A DNA stretch of 64,000 nt. Source: JBGQBN01 sp041494805. Lineage in GTDB: Bacteria; Acidobacteriota; Terriglobia; Terriglobales; Acidobacteriaceae. The stretch's first letter is position 1. Every line of letters begins with the position of its first letter. The stretch covers positions 124,001 to 188,000 of the forward strand of contig JBGQBN010000001.1 of NCBI GenBank assembly GCA_041494805.1, read 5' to 3'. Below are positions 7,519 to 16,792 of the stretch, piece after piece. Made by a program: the position numbers and the translations under genes. The notes below the pieces were generated by a model that saw only the letters and a program-made list of their open reading frames with translations, ran no database searches and was not told the origin of the DNA.

Positions 7519-8553
7519 ATGCAAGAGAAGATCTACAACAGGAGTGGCCCAAGCATCGTCGCGCAGGCGCCCTGCCGCGCCGACCTGGCCGGGGGGACGA
7601 TTGATCTTTGGCCGCTCTACTTGTTTCATCCGGGCGCCCTCACGCTGAATTTTGCGGTCAACATTCTTACTACCTGCCGCATTACGCCGCTGAAAGGGAA
7701 GCGCATTCACTTGCGCTCGCTCGATACCAGGAAGGAAGAGCAGTTCGCCAGTTTCGATGTGCTGCGCCGGACTAATCGTTTTCGCCTTCCCTTGGCGGCG
7801 AGATTGTTGCAGTTCTTTGCGCCCAAAGAAGGATTGCTGATTGAGACTGATTCCGAATCGCCGGCGGGGGCTGGGATTTCCGGATCTTCGGCGCTGATGA
7901 TCGCCACTACCGCCGCTCTGGCGCGGTTTACCGACCGTAATCTGACCCTGGAACAGATGCGAGTGATCGCGCAGAACGTCGAGGCGCAGATCATCAACGT
8001 GCCTACCGGGTGCCAGGACTACTATCCGGCGCTGTACGGTGGCGTGAGCGCGATTCATCTCGATGCAGACGGCATTCACCGCGAGGCGGTTCCGATGACG
8101 CCGGAGGAGATCGAGTCGAGGTTCGTGCTCGCCTATACTGGGGCGCCGCGGCAGTCGGGCATCAACAACTGGGAAGTATTCAAGGCTCACATCAATGGTG
8201 ACAAGCGTGTGTTCCGCAACTTCGAACGCATTGTCGAAATTGCGGGCGCCATGCATCAGGCGTTGGTTCGTGGCGATTGGGACGAAGTTGGCCGCCTGCT
8301 GCGGGAGGAGTGGAGGTTCCGGCGAACGAACGCTCCCGGTATTACGACGCCGCTGATTGACAAACTGATTGCCACGGCTGCGAAACATGGTGGCCGGGCG
8401 GCCAAAGCCTGCGGAGCGGGAGGCGGAGGCTGCGTACTCTTCCTGGTGGAGAAGGGCGCGGCCAGCCGCGTGGCTGATGCAATCGGAGACAACGGAGGGC
8501 GCGTCCTGCCGCTGCGGGTGGCCAGAGATGGGCTGCGGCTTTCCGCTGGTTAA
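7519..8553 (+). CDS. GHMP-family sugar kinase
   Basis: 344 aa from the chosen ATG at 7519 (MQEKIYNRSG). GHMP motifs: motif 1 APCRADLAGGTIDLWP, the ATP-binding loop SPAGAGISGSSALMIA, and the C-terminal GAGGGGCVLFLV. The overall pattern is that of sugar-1-kinases acting on heptose 7-phosphate, glucuronate, fucose or galactose rather than homoserine or mevalonate kinase. Exact substrate unknown. The gene begins a short distance after the decarboxylase stop and has no classical RBS. Confidence 0.85.
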   Translation: MQEKIYNRSGPSIVAQAPCRADLAGGTIDLWPLYLFHPGALTLNFAVNILTTCRITPLKGKRIHLRSLDTRKEEQFASFDVLRRTNRFRLPLAARLLQFFAPKEGLLIETDSESPAGAGISGSSALMIATTAALARFTDRNLTLEQMRVIAQNVEAQIINVPTGCQDYYPALYGGVSAIHLDADGIHREAVPMTPEEIESRFVLAYTGAPRQSGINNWEVFKAHINGDKRVFRNFERIVEIAGAMHQALVRGDWDEVGRLLREEWRFRRTNAPGITTPLIDKLIATAAKHGGRAAKACGAGGGGCVLFLVEKGAASRVADAIGDNGGRVLPLRVARDGLRLSAG

Positions 8554-8636
8554 CAGCAGAAGACGATTCTGCATGTCATCCAGAATCGCTGTGAAACGAC
8601 CGCCAAGACCGCTGCGCTGACCCGCTGAAACGGCGC

Positions 8637-8642
8637 TATAAT
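8637..8642 (+). promoter_or_regulatory. Candidate -10 element upstream of the secreted protein
   Basis: Perfect TATAAT 28 nt before the ATG at 8671. The -35 is unclear. Confidence 0.4.
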
Positions 8643-8670
8643 CGGACTAGCCGGCGGCCCGGGGTGCACC

Positions 8671-9681
8671 ATGAAGCCACGCTATCTTCCAGCCTTTTTG
8701 CTCCTTCTGCTATCCTGCGCGGCCCTGGCCCGGACTGATCAACAACCCTCGTCTCCACCGCAAAGAATTTCCAAACAAACACGGATGGACCTGGTCCGCG
8801 CTTTCAATGCCGAATTGGTGTACCTCCGCACATCGTTCCCCATGGGGAAAAAAGGCCTTACGCTCAAGAACGGTGTGGTCTCTCCCAACGGCGGGGAGTT
8901 GCAACAGATGATGGCGATGTGGGGGCCGGCTGCCAAAGCCGGGGATCAGGCGCGAATCAGCGACATCATTATCAAAGACAAGTCCATTCACTTCGAGATC
9001 AACGGCGGTCCGGTCAAGAAGCTGAAGTGGTATCAGCACATCCAGATTGCGGGCGCGGGCGGCTCGACTCCGATTGCACCCACCGATCCCAATGCCAACC
9101 CGCGCGGCTCCTATGTGGACCTGATGTTCGATCACTACGTGCCGGAACTAAGTCCGCAGCAACTCAAGGATCTTCTCCGTCCGGTGTTCGATTTTGATGC
9201 CAAGTCTGCCGTGGAGGCCTACCTGGAGACGATTCCTCCGAGGGCAAAGGAGGCCATTCAGAAGCATCAGGTCCTGGTCGGCATGAACCGCGACATGGTG
9301 ATTTACGCCAAGGGCCACGCTTCCAAGAAAATTCGCGAAAAGGATGGCGACATCGAGTACGAAGAGTGGATCTATGGCGAGCCACCGCAAGATGTGGACT
9401 TTATCCGCCTTGTGGGCGATCAGGTGGTGCGGGTGGAGACCATGAAGGTGGACGGCGAGAAAATTCTGCGCACGGAGAAGGAAGTGGATCTTGAGGCCGG
9501 CCCCAGCGTCGCCAAGGAACAGGCGCCTCAGGAGCGTCCGGTCAACGCTCCTACCTTGAGGCGGCCCGGAGAAGCGCGCCCGGACCAAACCCCGAAGACT
9601 GCGCCTGCGGGCGGTAAGGCACCGGCACCGTTACCACCCCCGCCACCGATTGGTGGGTGGGACGAACTGGCGGAATCCTGA
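8671..9681 (+). CDS. Secreted protein of unknown function with Pro-rich tail
   Basis: 336 aa. Signal peptide (MKPRYLPAFLLLLLSCAALA, cleavage near residue 20). The middle is a mixed alpha/beta domain of about 230 residues rich in charged residues, with the run GGSTPIAPTDPNANPRGSYV. The tail, from about residue 280, is low complexity with PLPPPPPIGGWDEL at the end, suggesting an exported linker or surface segment. No catalytic motif recognised. It is isolated between the GHMP kinase and nadE. Reading frame and codon use support a real gene; function unknown. Confidence 0.75.
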   Translation: MKPRYLPAFLLLLLSCAALARTDQQPSSPPQRISKQTRMDLVRAFNAELVYLRTSFPMGKKGLTLKNGVVSPNGGELQQMMAMWGPAAKAGDQARISDIIIKDKSIHFEINGGPVKKLKWYQHIQIAGAGGSTPIAPTDPNANPRGSYVDLMFDHYVPELSPQQLKDLLRPVFDFDAKSAVEAYLETIPPRAKEAIQKHQVLVGMNRDMVIYAKGHASKKIREKDGDIEYEEWIYGEPPQDVDFIRLVGDQVVRVETMKVDGEKILRTEKEVDLEAGPSVAKEQAPQERPVNAPTLRRPGEARPDQTPKTAPAGGKAPAPLPPPPPIGGWDELAES

Positions 9682-9749
9682 CTGGCCCCGGCCTACATTG
9701 GCGTCGGAAACTCGTTGTGACAGGAATGGAACCATACCCCTCCTCTGAC

Positions 9750-9778
9750 TTGGCTGCCAGGCATCCCCGCTTTACACT
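9750..9778 (+). promoter_or_regulatory. Promoter of nadE, leaderless
   Basis: -35 TTGGCT (9750-9755), 17-bp spacer, -10 TACACT (9773-9778). The GTG start at 9785 begins 7 nt downstream of the -10, where transcription itself should start, so the mRNA probably has no leader. Confidence 0.5.
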
Positions 9779-9784
9779 GGAACT

Positions 9785-11419
9785 GTGAAGATCGCGTTGG
9801 GACAGATCAATCCCACGGTGGGAGATTTCACTGGCAACGCCGCCAGGATCGTCGAATTTGCTCGCCGGGCACAAAGTGCGGGCGCTGGGTTGATTCTGTT
9901 TCCGGAACTCTCCGTCTGTGGTTATCCGCCCCGCGACCTGGTGGAGCGGACATCCTTCGTCGCCCACAACCGGGAAGCGGTGGAACGCATTGCGGGGGAG
10001 ACGCGTGGCATGGCTGTCATTTGCGGACTGGCCACGCCGGCACAGGCCGAGAGCGGCAAGTCCGTGATGAACTCTGCAGCTCTGCTCAAGGATGGCAAGG
10101 TTGCGTTTCTGCAGTCCAAGATGCTCTTGCCGACTTACGATGTGTTCGACGAGATGCGAAACTTTGCGCCCGGCAAGAGCCAGGCGCTGTTTCCGTTCTG
10201 CGGCAAACAGATGGCGCTCACCATCTGCGAGGACGCCTGGAACGACAAGCACTTCTGGAACAAACGTCTCTACACTTTTGATCCGGTTGAGGCGCTGATT
10301 CATGCCGGCGGCAATTTTCTGCTGAACATTTCAGCGTCGCCGTTCTGGCTGGGGAAGCGAGAGTTTCGCCGCAACATGCTGGCGACGATCGCGCGTAGTT
10401 ACAAAGTACCGGTGGCCATGGTCAATCAGGTCGGTGGAAATGACAGTCTGGTGTTCGACGGCTCCAGTCTGGTGCTGAATCCCGCTGGCGACGTGATCGC
10501 GCAGGGTAAGTCGTTCGAGGAAGACCTGGTCTATTTTGACTCCGATCAGTTGACCGGAGAAATCCACGACCAGATGAAGGGCGAAGAGGCCAGTTCCTAC
10601 GCCGCGCTGGTTCTGGGTACGTGCGATTACGTGCGGAAGTGCGGTTTCCAGAAGGTGATTATCGGTCTGAGTGGCGGCATCGACTCCGCCCTAACCGCGG
10701 CGATAGCCTGCGATGCGGTTAGTCCAGAGAACGTGATTGGGGTTGGCATGCCCGGACCGTACTCATCGCCAGGCTCGATTGACGACGCTCGCGCCTTGGC
10801 GAAGAATCTCGGCATCCGTTTCGAATTGCTGTACATTACTGACATTTTCGAGAGCTACCGGAAAACTTTGCAGAAGGTGTTTGCCGGATGCAAGGAAGAC
10901 GCGACCGAAGAGAACATCCAGTCGCGGGCCCGCGGCGCTCTGCTCATGGCGCTCTCCAACAAGTTCGGGGCGATCGTGCTCAGCACTGGAAACAAGAGCG
11001 AGCTGGGCGTGGGCTACTGCACCCTGTATGGTGACATGGTGGGCGGACTGGCCGTGATCTCAGATGTTCCCAAAACCATGGTCTACCGGCTTAGCCGCTA
11101 TGTGAATTCACGCCGCCCCGTGATCCCTCAGGCCAGTCTGGAGAAAGCCCCGTCGGCCGAGTTGCGTCGCGATCAGAAAGATAGCGACACGCTGCCGCCG
11201 TACGAAGTACTCGACGCCATCCTGGAAGACTACGTCGAGGAGTCACACAGCGTGCAGCAGATTGCAGTGGAGCGTGGCTTCGAGGTTGCGCTGGTCGAGC
11301 GGGTCGTCCGCATGGTCGAGCGCAGCGAATACAAACGCCAGCAGGCTGCTCCAGGACTGAAAATTTCGGCGAAGGCCTTCGGCTATGGCCGGCGCTTTCC
11401 CATCGCAGCCAAGACATAG
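9785..11419 (+). CDS. nadE: Glutamine-dependent NAD+ synthetase
   Basis: 544 aa with two domains. The N-terminal nitrilase-type glutaminase domain has the Glu-Lys-Cys triad E41, K112 and C148 (ALTICEDAW). The C-terminal synthetase domain has the ATP pyrophosphatase loop SGGIDS (296-301) and TGNKSELGVGYCT. It converts deamido-NAD+, glutamine and ATP to NAD+ in the last biosynthetic step; ammonia is channelled from the first domain. Start is GTG; the sequence MKIALGQINPTVGD fits the family N-terminus exactly. Confidence 0.97.
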   Translation: MKIALGQINPTVGDFTGNAARIVEFARRAQSAGAGLILFPELSVCGYPPRDLVERTSFVAHNREAVERIAGETRGMAVICGLATPAQAESGKSVMNSAALLKDGKVAFLQSKMLLPTYDVFDEMRNFAPGKSQALFPFCGKQMALTICEDAWNDKHFWNKRLYTFDPVEALIHAGGNFLLNISASPFWLGKREFRRNMLATIARSYKVPVAMVNQVGGNDSLVFDGSSLVLNPAGDVIAQGKSFEEDLVYFDSDQLTGEIHDQMKGEEASSYAALVLGTCDYVRKCGFQKVIIGLSGGIDSALTAAIACDAVSPENVIGVGMPGPYSSPGSIDDARALAKNLGIRFELLYITDIFESYRKTLQKVFAGCKEDATEENIQSRARGALLMALSNKFGAIVLSTGNKSELGVGYCTLYGDMVGGLAVISDVPKTMVYRLSRYVNSRRPVIPQASLEKAPSAELRRDQKDSDTLPPYEVLDAILEDYVEESHSVQQIAVERGFEVALVERVVRMVERSEYKRQQAAPGLKISAKAFGYGRRFPIAAKT

Positions 11420-11501
11420 GTGTAGGCCGGGTATGCGGTGCGGCCGCTGCGCGCGGGTTGCAAGCAAGTCGTAAACCAGTTTTGTAACCAGAAAGGGACT
11501 C

Positions 11502-12416
11502 ATGTTTCGTCAATTGATCCGATTGTTCTTCCTCTTCGGCTTGACCGTGATCGCGGGCGCACAACAAAAACCGGCAGCGCCTCATGCCAAGGCTGCACCC
11601 GCCGCACCCAAGGCTGCAGCGGCCACTAACCTTCCTTCCGAGGAAACGGTGAGTGCTTTCATGCAGCAGATGTTTGGCTACGACCCCTCATTGACCTGGA
11701 AGGTGGCGGAGATCAAGCCCTCGCAAGCCGAAGGCCTGGCCGAGGTCTCGTTAGTCATCAGCAGCGCCCAGGGCCCAGCCCAGAACAGCAAGCTGTACAT
11801 CACGGCCGACGGACAACATGCGGTGATCGGAGACATCATCCCATTCGGGGAACATCCCTTTACTCGCACTAGCCAAGAGCTGGCAAAGGGGATGAATGGT
11901 CCGTCGCGCGGACCTGCGGATGCGCCTGTGACCGTGGTCGAGTTCAGCGACTTGCAATGCCCGCACTGCAAAGAGGCGCAGCCCACGATTGACAAGCTAC
12001 TGGCGGAGGAAAAGGGCGGCCGCTTGGTATTCCAGAACTTTCCGTTGCCATCGCACGATTGGGCCGCCAAAGCTGCCGCCTATGGCGACTGCGTCGCGGT
12101 CAAATCCAATGACGCTTTCTGGAAGTTCATTCAGGGCGCCTATGATTCTCAGGCGGAAATCACGGTGGCAAATGCAGATGAGAAGCTGACCGGACTGGCG
12201 GAGAAAGCTGGCGTGAACGGAGCGGAAGCAGCGGCCTGCTCGGCCAAGGCGGAGACCACCAGCCGGGTGGAGCATTCCCTGGCACTCGGCAGGTCGCTAG
12301 ATGTTACCGGGACGCCCACGTTGTTCATCAACGGACGTAAAATCGGCAACCCCAGCGGAATTCCTTACAACGTCCTCAAAAACCTTTTCGAGTTCGCGGC
12401 TAAGCCGGGGGCCTAG
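11502..12416 (+). CDS. Exported DsbA-like thiol:disulfide oxidoreductase
   Basis: 304 aa. Signal peptide of about 20 residues, then an Ala/Pro/Lys-rich linker, an N-terminal domain of about 90 residues, and a DsbA/thioredoxin fold with active site C153-P-H-C156 and the cis-Pro segment DVTGTPTLFING. The CPHC site is that of oxidising DsbA-type enzymes of the periplasm. The extra N-terminal domain resembles those preceding DsbA domains in DsbC/G- or ScsC-like acidobacterial proteins; its role is unclear. The start ATG has SD AAAGGGA about 6 nt upstream. Confidence 0.88.
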   Translation: MFRQLIRLFFLFGLTVIAGAQQKPAAPHAKAAPAAPKAAAATNLPSEETVSAFMQQMFGYDPSLTWKVAEIKPSQAEGLAEVSLVISSAQGPAQNSKLYITADGQHAVIGDIIPFGEHPFTRTSQELAKGMNGPSRGPADAPVTVVEFSDLQCPHCKEAQPTIDKLLAEEKGGRLVFQNFPLPSHDWAAKAAAYGDCVAVKSNDAFWKFIQGAYDSQAEITVANADEKLTGLAEKAGVNGAEAAACSAKAETTSRVEHSLALGRSLDVTGTPTLFINGRKIGNPSGIPYNVLKNLFEFAAKPGA

Positions 12417-12471
12417 AAGCACCAAGCGTTGACCAGACTGGCGGGGTTCGGCAGAACAGCGCCACGGAGCC

Positions 12472-14316
12472 CTACCTCGCCATCCACACCTCGGACTCCT
12501 GGCTCTGACGTGCGCCGCCAATCACGTGGGGCGTGACCACCAGCAGCAACTCGTCTTCGTCCTCTTCCTTGCTGTTACTGACCATCAGTTTGTTCAGGCC
12601 CGGAACTGCCCCCAGCCCGGGGATGCCATTCAGGCTGCGCTGGTCGGTACGGTCTATAGCCCCGGCCACCAACGCCGGTTCACCGTCCATCAGGGTAATG
12701 GTGCCCTTGTACTCGCGATTGGAGATCACGGGCACGCCATTGAAGGATTGTCCCTGCAGCGAGCGGAACTGCAACTCCAGTTGCAGGCTGACATCGGAGT
12801 TCCCGTTCACCACCGGCTTGGCCTTCAGGTTCAGGCCGATGTCCTCGTAGTTGAAGGAAGGAAATGCCGCCCGGAAAGAATTGTTCTGGATCACCTGCGA
12901 AATCGCGGGAGTATTGAAGACGGGCGCAAAGCTGGCATTCAGGATGGGGTAGCGGCTGCCCATGCGGAAGGTAGCATCGTTACCCTGTAAGACCCGCAGG
13001 GTGGCGTGTTCCAGCGTTCTCACCCAGCTTTCGTTCAACGACAACTGTCCGCCCGCAGTGCCCAGGCCTAATCCCATAAGGGTCAGGCCACCTCCGAAGG
13101 TGGCCAGGGGTTGGCTGAAGATTGAACTCTGCTGGCTCTGCAACTGTGCCAGGAGCGCCGAGATCGCCTGCGAACTTCCCTGGTTGATTCCGCCACCCGA
13201 GATCAACTGATTGATCAGGTCCTGGATGTTCTGACCACCCAGGGCCGCCAACGCGCCGGCCGGAATGTTGAACAGCTGGAACTGGTTGGGTATATGCAGT
13301 CCCATGTTGCGCGTCAGAGTGTGGCTGACCTGGTATACCCGTATGTCCAACATGACCTGGGGGCGGGAGTCGCCCAGAGCCGTCATGAATTCGGTGGCGG
13401 CATCCAGCACCCGCTGGGGTGCGCGCACCACGACGGTTCCGGCCTGCGCCTGTGGAGTAACAAACCGGATCTCAAACAGGTTACGGAATAGATTGACGAC
13501 CTCGGTCATATCCTGTGGCGACGTGGCTCCAGCCACGTAAAAAGTGCGCATCGCCATGCGATCGAACACCCGGTGATTTTCGGGGGATTCGGCTGCCAGC
13601 AGAATCTGTTTTTCGGCCAGCGGAGTCCAGAAAGTTCGCGTCACATCGCAAGCAGCGCGAATGGCGGTGTAGAAATCTACATTCTCAATGTCGAAGCGCA
13701 CGCGGCGTGTGACCACGGAATCGTCGAAGATGGCGGCTACGCCGAACGCCTCCGCCACTTGGGTCAACAGGCCGCGACCATCGCCACGGTAATGGAAGTC
13801 GACCCGTACCTGTTTTGGCACAACCCGCAGCTCTCCTGCATCCGCAAGCACCCGTGGTTTCTGTGTGGTCTTCGGCGTCCATTCCCCGAGCGCGTCGCGC
13901 ATGCGCTGCTGGGCGAATTCGTTCTGCGGATCCATGTGCAGGGCACTGCGAAACTCACCCAGTGCCTGCACCTGGCGGCCCTGGAGCAACTCTGCGTTGC
14001 CGTGCTCCAGATGATCGAAGACCAGTTGCTGGCGGGCCATTTCGAGCGTCGTCACGTAATCGACTACCCGCGGAGCGAGGCGTGCTGCGGTGTCGAATTT
14101 GTCGAACGCTTCTTGCGTGCGCTTAGCGTTCTGCAGCTTCACGCCCTGGGCGAATGCAACCTTCGCCGCTTTCAGGTCCTTCCTGGAAGGATTGCAGCCG
14201 GGAGCGTCAGGAACACTCTGTGCGCAGGGCAGCAGAAGTAGGTTCTCTGGTTGGTCGGAGCAGAATCCGGCGACTGTTAGCCCGCCGACCAGCAGAATGG
14301 ACCAACCCCATCGCAT
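12472..14316 (-). CDS. Secretin-family outer-membrane protein with N-terminal TPR-like region
   Basis: 614 aa. Signal peptide, an alpha-helical repeat region (about 45-140) of TPR type, a short STN/N0-like domain, an N1-like module (VVRAPQRVLDAATEFM), and a C-terminal secretin beta-barrel domain with GTITLMDGEPALVAG and ELLLVVTPHVI. The family forms the gated outer-membrane channel of type II secretion, type IV pili or related machines. No other secretion or pilus gene is adjacent, so it is an orphan. The start is preceded by TACAAT at 6 nt with no SD. Confidence 0.88.
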   Translation of the reverse strand: MRWGWSILLVGGLTVAGFCSDQPENLLLLPCAQSVPDAPGCNPSRKDLKAAKVAFAQGVKLQNAKRTQEAFDKFDTAARLAPRVVDYVTTLEMARQQLVFDHLEHGNAELLQGRQVQALGEFRSALHMDPQNEFAQQRMRDALGEWTPKTTQKPRVLADAGELRVVPKQVRVDFHYRGDGRGLLTQVAEAFGVAAIFDDSVVTRRVRFDIENVDFYTAIRAACDVTRTFWTPLAEKQILLAAESPENHRVFDRMAMRTFYVAGATSPQDMTEVVNLFRNLFEIRFVTPQAQAGTVVVRAPQRVLDAATEFMTALGDSRPQVMLDIRVYQVSHTLTRNMGLHIPNQFQLFNIPAGALAALGGQNIQDLINQLISGGGINQGSSQAISALLAQLQSQQSSIFSQPLATFGGGLTLMGLGLGTAGGQLSLNESWVRTLEHATLRVLQGNDATFRMGSRYPILNASFAPVFNTPAISQVIQNNSFRAAFPSFNYEDIGLNLKAKPVVNGNSDVSLQLELQFRSLQGQSFNGVPVISNREYKGTITLMDGEPALVAGAIDRTDQRSLNGIPGLGAVPGLNKLMVSNSKEEDEDELLLVVTPHVIGGARQSQESEVWMAR

Positions 14317-14322
14317 AAGCCG

Positions 14323-14328
14323 ATTGTA
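14323..14328 (-). promoter_or_regulatory. Candidate -10 element of the secretin gene
   Basis: TACAAT on the minus strand ending 6 nt before the ATG at 14316; no Shine-Dalgarno. Leaderless type. Confidence 0.4.
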
Positions 14329-14493
14329 ACCGGGATTGGGGTTGGCGGAGCGGCTACCGGAAGGGGCCTGTACCTTTGGATAAACGGCGACGATTTACAA
14401 AAATGACTCCGCCAAATGGGACATGACCTAAAGAGGGCGTGAAGAAACCCCTGAATATACGCGGTGACAAGCGACATGGCCAAACTGCCCGGG

Positions 14494-14522
14494 TTGGAAA
14501 CTTGACGATTTTGGCGTATAAA
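14494..14522 (+). promoter_or_regulatory. Promoter of citrate synthase
   Basis: -35 TTGGAA (14494-14499), 17-bp spacer, -10 TATAAA (14517-14522), about 75 nt before the ATG at 14598. It falls inside the longer open frame and so supports the internal start. Confidence 0.5.
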
Positions 14523-14597
14523 AGTTTTAGTCGCGAAGGCACACCGTTCCTTTCTGGAGCTGTCGTGACCGCAACCCTGGAGCTCGAGCGAGGCACC

Positions 14598-15740
14598 ATG
14601 TCCAGCCTGACCACCGCGCATGCCCCGAAAGGATTGGAAGGAGTGGTCGCCACTACTTCCAGTATTTGTTATATCGACGGCGAGCAGGGCGTTTTGGCCT
14701 ACCGTGGCATTGACATCCACGAATTGGCTGACAACTCCAACTTTGAAGAAACCTGCTACCTGTTGTGGTTCGGCAAGTTGCCGACGCGCAACGAACTCAA
14801 AGAACTCCACGAGCGCCTGGCGGCAGAGCGCAAGCTGGACCCCGCGATCATCAATCTGGTTCGCACCGCGCCCAAGCAAACGCTGCCCATGGATGTGCTG
14901 CGCACCGCGGTTTCGGCTTTGTCCTTCTATGATCCGGAGGACAAGAAAAATGATCACGACGCCAATGTAAACAAGGCGATCCGGCTGACCTCGCAGATTG
15001 CGATGATCGTGGCGGCGTATGACCGCATCCGCAAAGGAAAGAACGTGGTCGAGCCGGATCGAGCGCTTTCGCACGCAGCTAACTTCCTGCTGCTGCTCAA
15101 CGGCACAAAGCCTTCGGCCACTGCCGAGCGCGCACTGGATATCGCGCTGATCCTGCATGCGGACCACGAGTTGAATGCGTCGACCTTCGCGGCCCGGGTT
15201 ACGGCGGCCACGCTTTCGGATATGCATTCGGCCATCACTTCGGCTATTGGGACCCTCAAGGGTCCGCTACACGGTGGGGCGAACGAAGCGGTGTTCCACA
15301 TTCTGGAGGCGATCGACAGTGCGGGCGCAGACCCGGTGGAGTACATCAAGAAAATGCTGACGCAGAAAAAGAAAGTTCCCGGGTTCGGCCATCGCGTCTA
15401 TCACACCGAGGACCCGCGGGCCACTCACCTGCGGCAGATGGCACGGGACCTGGGCCATGCCAGCGGCCAGGACAAGTGGTTCGAAATGTCGCGCAGAATT
15501 GAAGAGTTCGTGAAGGCCGACAAGAAACTGAACGCCAACGTGGATTTCTACTCGGCCTCGACTTACCACACGCTGGGCATCAACGTGGACTTGTTTACGC
15601 CGGTCTTCGCCGTGTCGCGAGTCAGCGGCTGGACCGCGCACGTCATCGAACAACTCGACGATAACCGGTTGATCCGTCCACGCGCGGACTATATCGGCCC
15701 GTCGTATCCGCAGCCCTACGTGCCCATGCAGCAGCGGTAG
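14598..15740 (+). CDS. gltA: Citrate synthase (type II dimeric, citrate/2-methylcitrate class)
   Basis: 380 aa from ATG at 14598 (MSSLTTAHAPKGLEGV), the length of the short bacterial citrate/methylcitrate synthases. Catalytic residues are visible: His in LHADHELNASTF, His in GPLHGGANE, the substrate loop GFGHRVYHTEDPR, and Asp in NVDFYSASTYH. It condenses acetyl-CoA with oxaloacetate. The 2-methylcitrate synthase branch has the same motifs and cannot be excluded. A promoter lies upstream; a REP-like element separates the gene from the convergent AraC gene. Confidence 0.93.
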   Translation: MSSLTTAHAPKGLEGVVATTSSICYIDGEQGVLAYRGIDIHELADNSNFEETCYLLWFGKLPTRNELKELHERLAAERKLDPAIINLVRTAPKQTLPMDVLRTAVSALSFYDPEDKKNDHDANVNKAIRLTSQIAMIVAAYDRIRKGKNVVEPDRALSHAANFLLLLNGTKPSATAERALDIALILHADHELNASTFAARVTAATLSDMHSAITSAIGTLKGPLHGGANEAVFHILEAIDSAGADPVEYIKKMLTQKKKVPGFGHRVYHTEDPRATHLRQMARDLGHASGQDKWFEMSRRIEEFVKADKKLNANVDFYSASTYHTLGINVDLFTPVFAVSRVSGWTAHVIEQLDDNRLIRPRADYIGPSYPQPYVPMQQR

Positions 15741-15760
15741 GGAAAGACGGCAACAGCCGC

Positions 15761-15803
15761 GTGGGGAGAGCCGCCTCGGCTGTCCAGCCGAGCAACCCTC
15801 GGC
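15761..15803 (+). repeat. REP-like element family A (degenerate copy)
   Basis: Two successive hairpins: one based on GAGCCGCC/GGCTGTCC, one on GCCGAG (15787-15792) with CTCGGC (15798-15803). It sits between convergent citrate synthase and AraC genes and may also act as a terminator. Compare copies at 41039, 44711 and 58163. Confidence 0.65.
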
Positions 15804-15842
15804 AACTGCGGATTCGGCCATCGCTCCTCGGAGTTGTAATCC

Positions 15843-16694
15843 TCAAGCCCTCGACGCAATCACCGCCCGGAATGCTCCCGGACTCATCCCCGTAACTCTT
15901 CGGAATGTGCGCGTAAAGTGGCTCTGATCCGCGAAGCCTGTCGCCAGGCCGATTTCAGCGAGGGGCATCTCTGGGCTGAGCATTTGCTCACAAGCCGCGC
16001 GTATGCGAAGGCGGTGGACGTACTCCCCAATTCCCTCACCGGTGCATCTTCGAAAGACACGCGAAAGATGCACGGGGTGGACTCCGGCGTCCTTACCCAA
16101 TTCGTCCAGAGTAAGCCGTTCGCAGCATTCGGTCCTGAGCTTGTCCACGGTGTGATTCAGCCACTTTGGAGCGTCTTTGATGTTTCCCCGAGGCATGCGG
16201 GCCACGGTGCCCAATAGCTCAGCGAGCAGGGTTTCAATGCACAAGTCGGGGGTGACCGTCGATCCACGGGTTTCGCGAAACAATTTCATGCCCAGCCAAA
16301 GAAGTTCACCCCCTTCGCAATCATTAAGGGGCAAGTCCAGGGTTCCGGAGCATTCTTTCAGGCGCCGCTGCCAACTAGGCCGAATCTCGATCTCGAAGAA
16401 CCTCACACCTCGCGGGCCGACTTCGTCCTGGTGGGGAATACCCGCTGGCCGGAATGAGATGGTGAACGGGCCAAAACACGTGTGCTGACGGCCGTACTGC
16501 TCACGGTAATCGCCTTCCAGCAGAAGAGCGAAAAACGCGAGCTCGTGCGAGTGGGCCGGCATCTTTCGCGCCGACGAGTGTTGCAAGTCGGTAAAGATAG
16601 CGTCATGCAGTTCCTGCTTCTTTTGAATAGAACCGTAAAAGCTGCCGCCGCCCAGTCTGTGCTCCCGGCTTGTTTCTGTTTGGACTTCCGCCAT
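15843..16694 (-). CDS. AraC family transcriptional regulator
   Basis: 283 aa. N-terminal cupin-like sensing domain (HSHELAFFALLLEGDY is the usual arm/barrel pattern) and C-terminal double helix-turn-helix of about 100 residues (LTLDELGKDAGVHPVHLSRVF and LAEIGLATGFADQSHFTR, the AraC signature). It is divergent from the cytochrome P460 gene with 98 bp between the starts, so it probably controls P460 and the PQQ dehydrogenase. The inducer is unknown. Confidence 0.92.
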   Translation of the reverse strand: MAEVQTETSREHRLGGGSFYGSIQKKQELHDAIFTDLQHSSARKMPAHSHELAFFALLLEGDYREQYGRQHTCFGPFTISFRPAGIPHQDEVGPRGVRFFEIEIRPSWQRRLKECSGTLDLPLNDCEGGELLWLGMKLFRETRGSTVTPDLCIETLLAELLGTVARMPRGNIKDAPKWLNHTVDKLRTECCERLTLDELGKDAGVHPVHLSRVFRRCTGEGIGEYVHRLRIRAACEQMLSPEMPLAEIGLATGFADQSHFTRTFRRVTGMSPGAFRAVIASRA

Positions 16695-16792
16695 ATATCC
16701 TCACCCTGAAAAGGTTGTGTTTTTTCAAGACGCGATCTTCCAGCCTTGTTAGACTTCCGAATCAGTCCTTCGATAGCTTCTGTGAGGTGTCA

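Noticed and set aside
14502..14507. TTGACG as -35 of citrate synthase
   Set aside because: Only 9 bp from the -10; TTGGAA at 14494 gives the proper 17-bp spacer.
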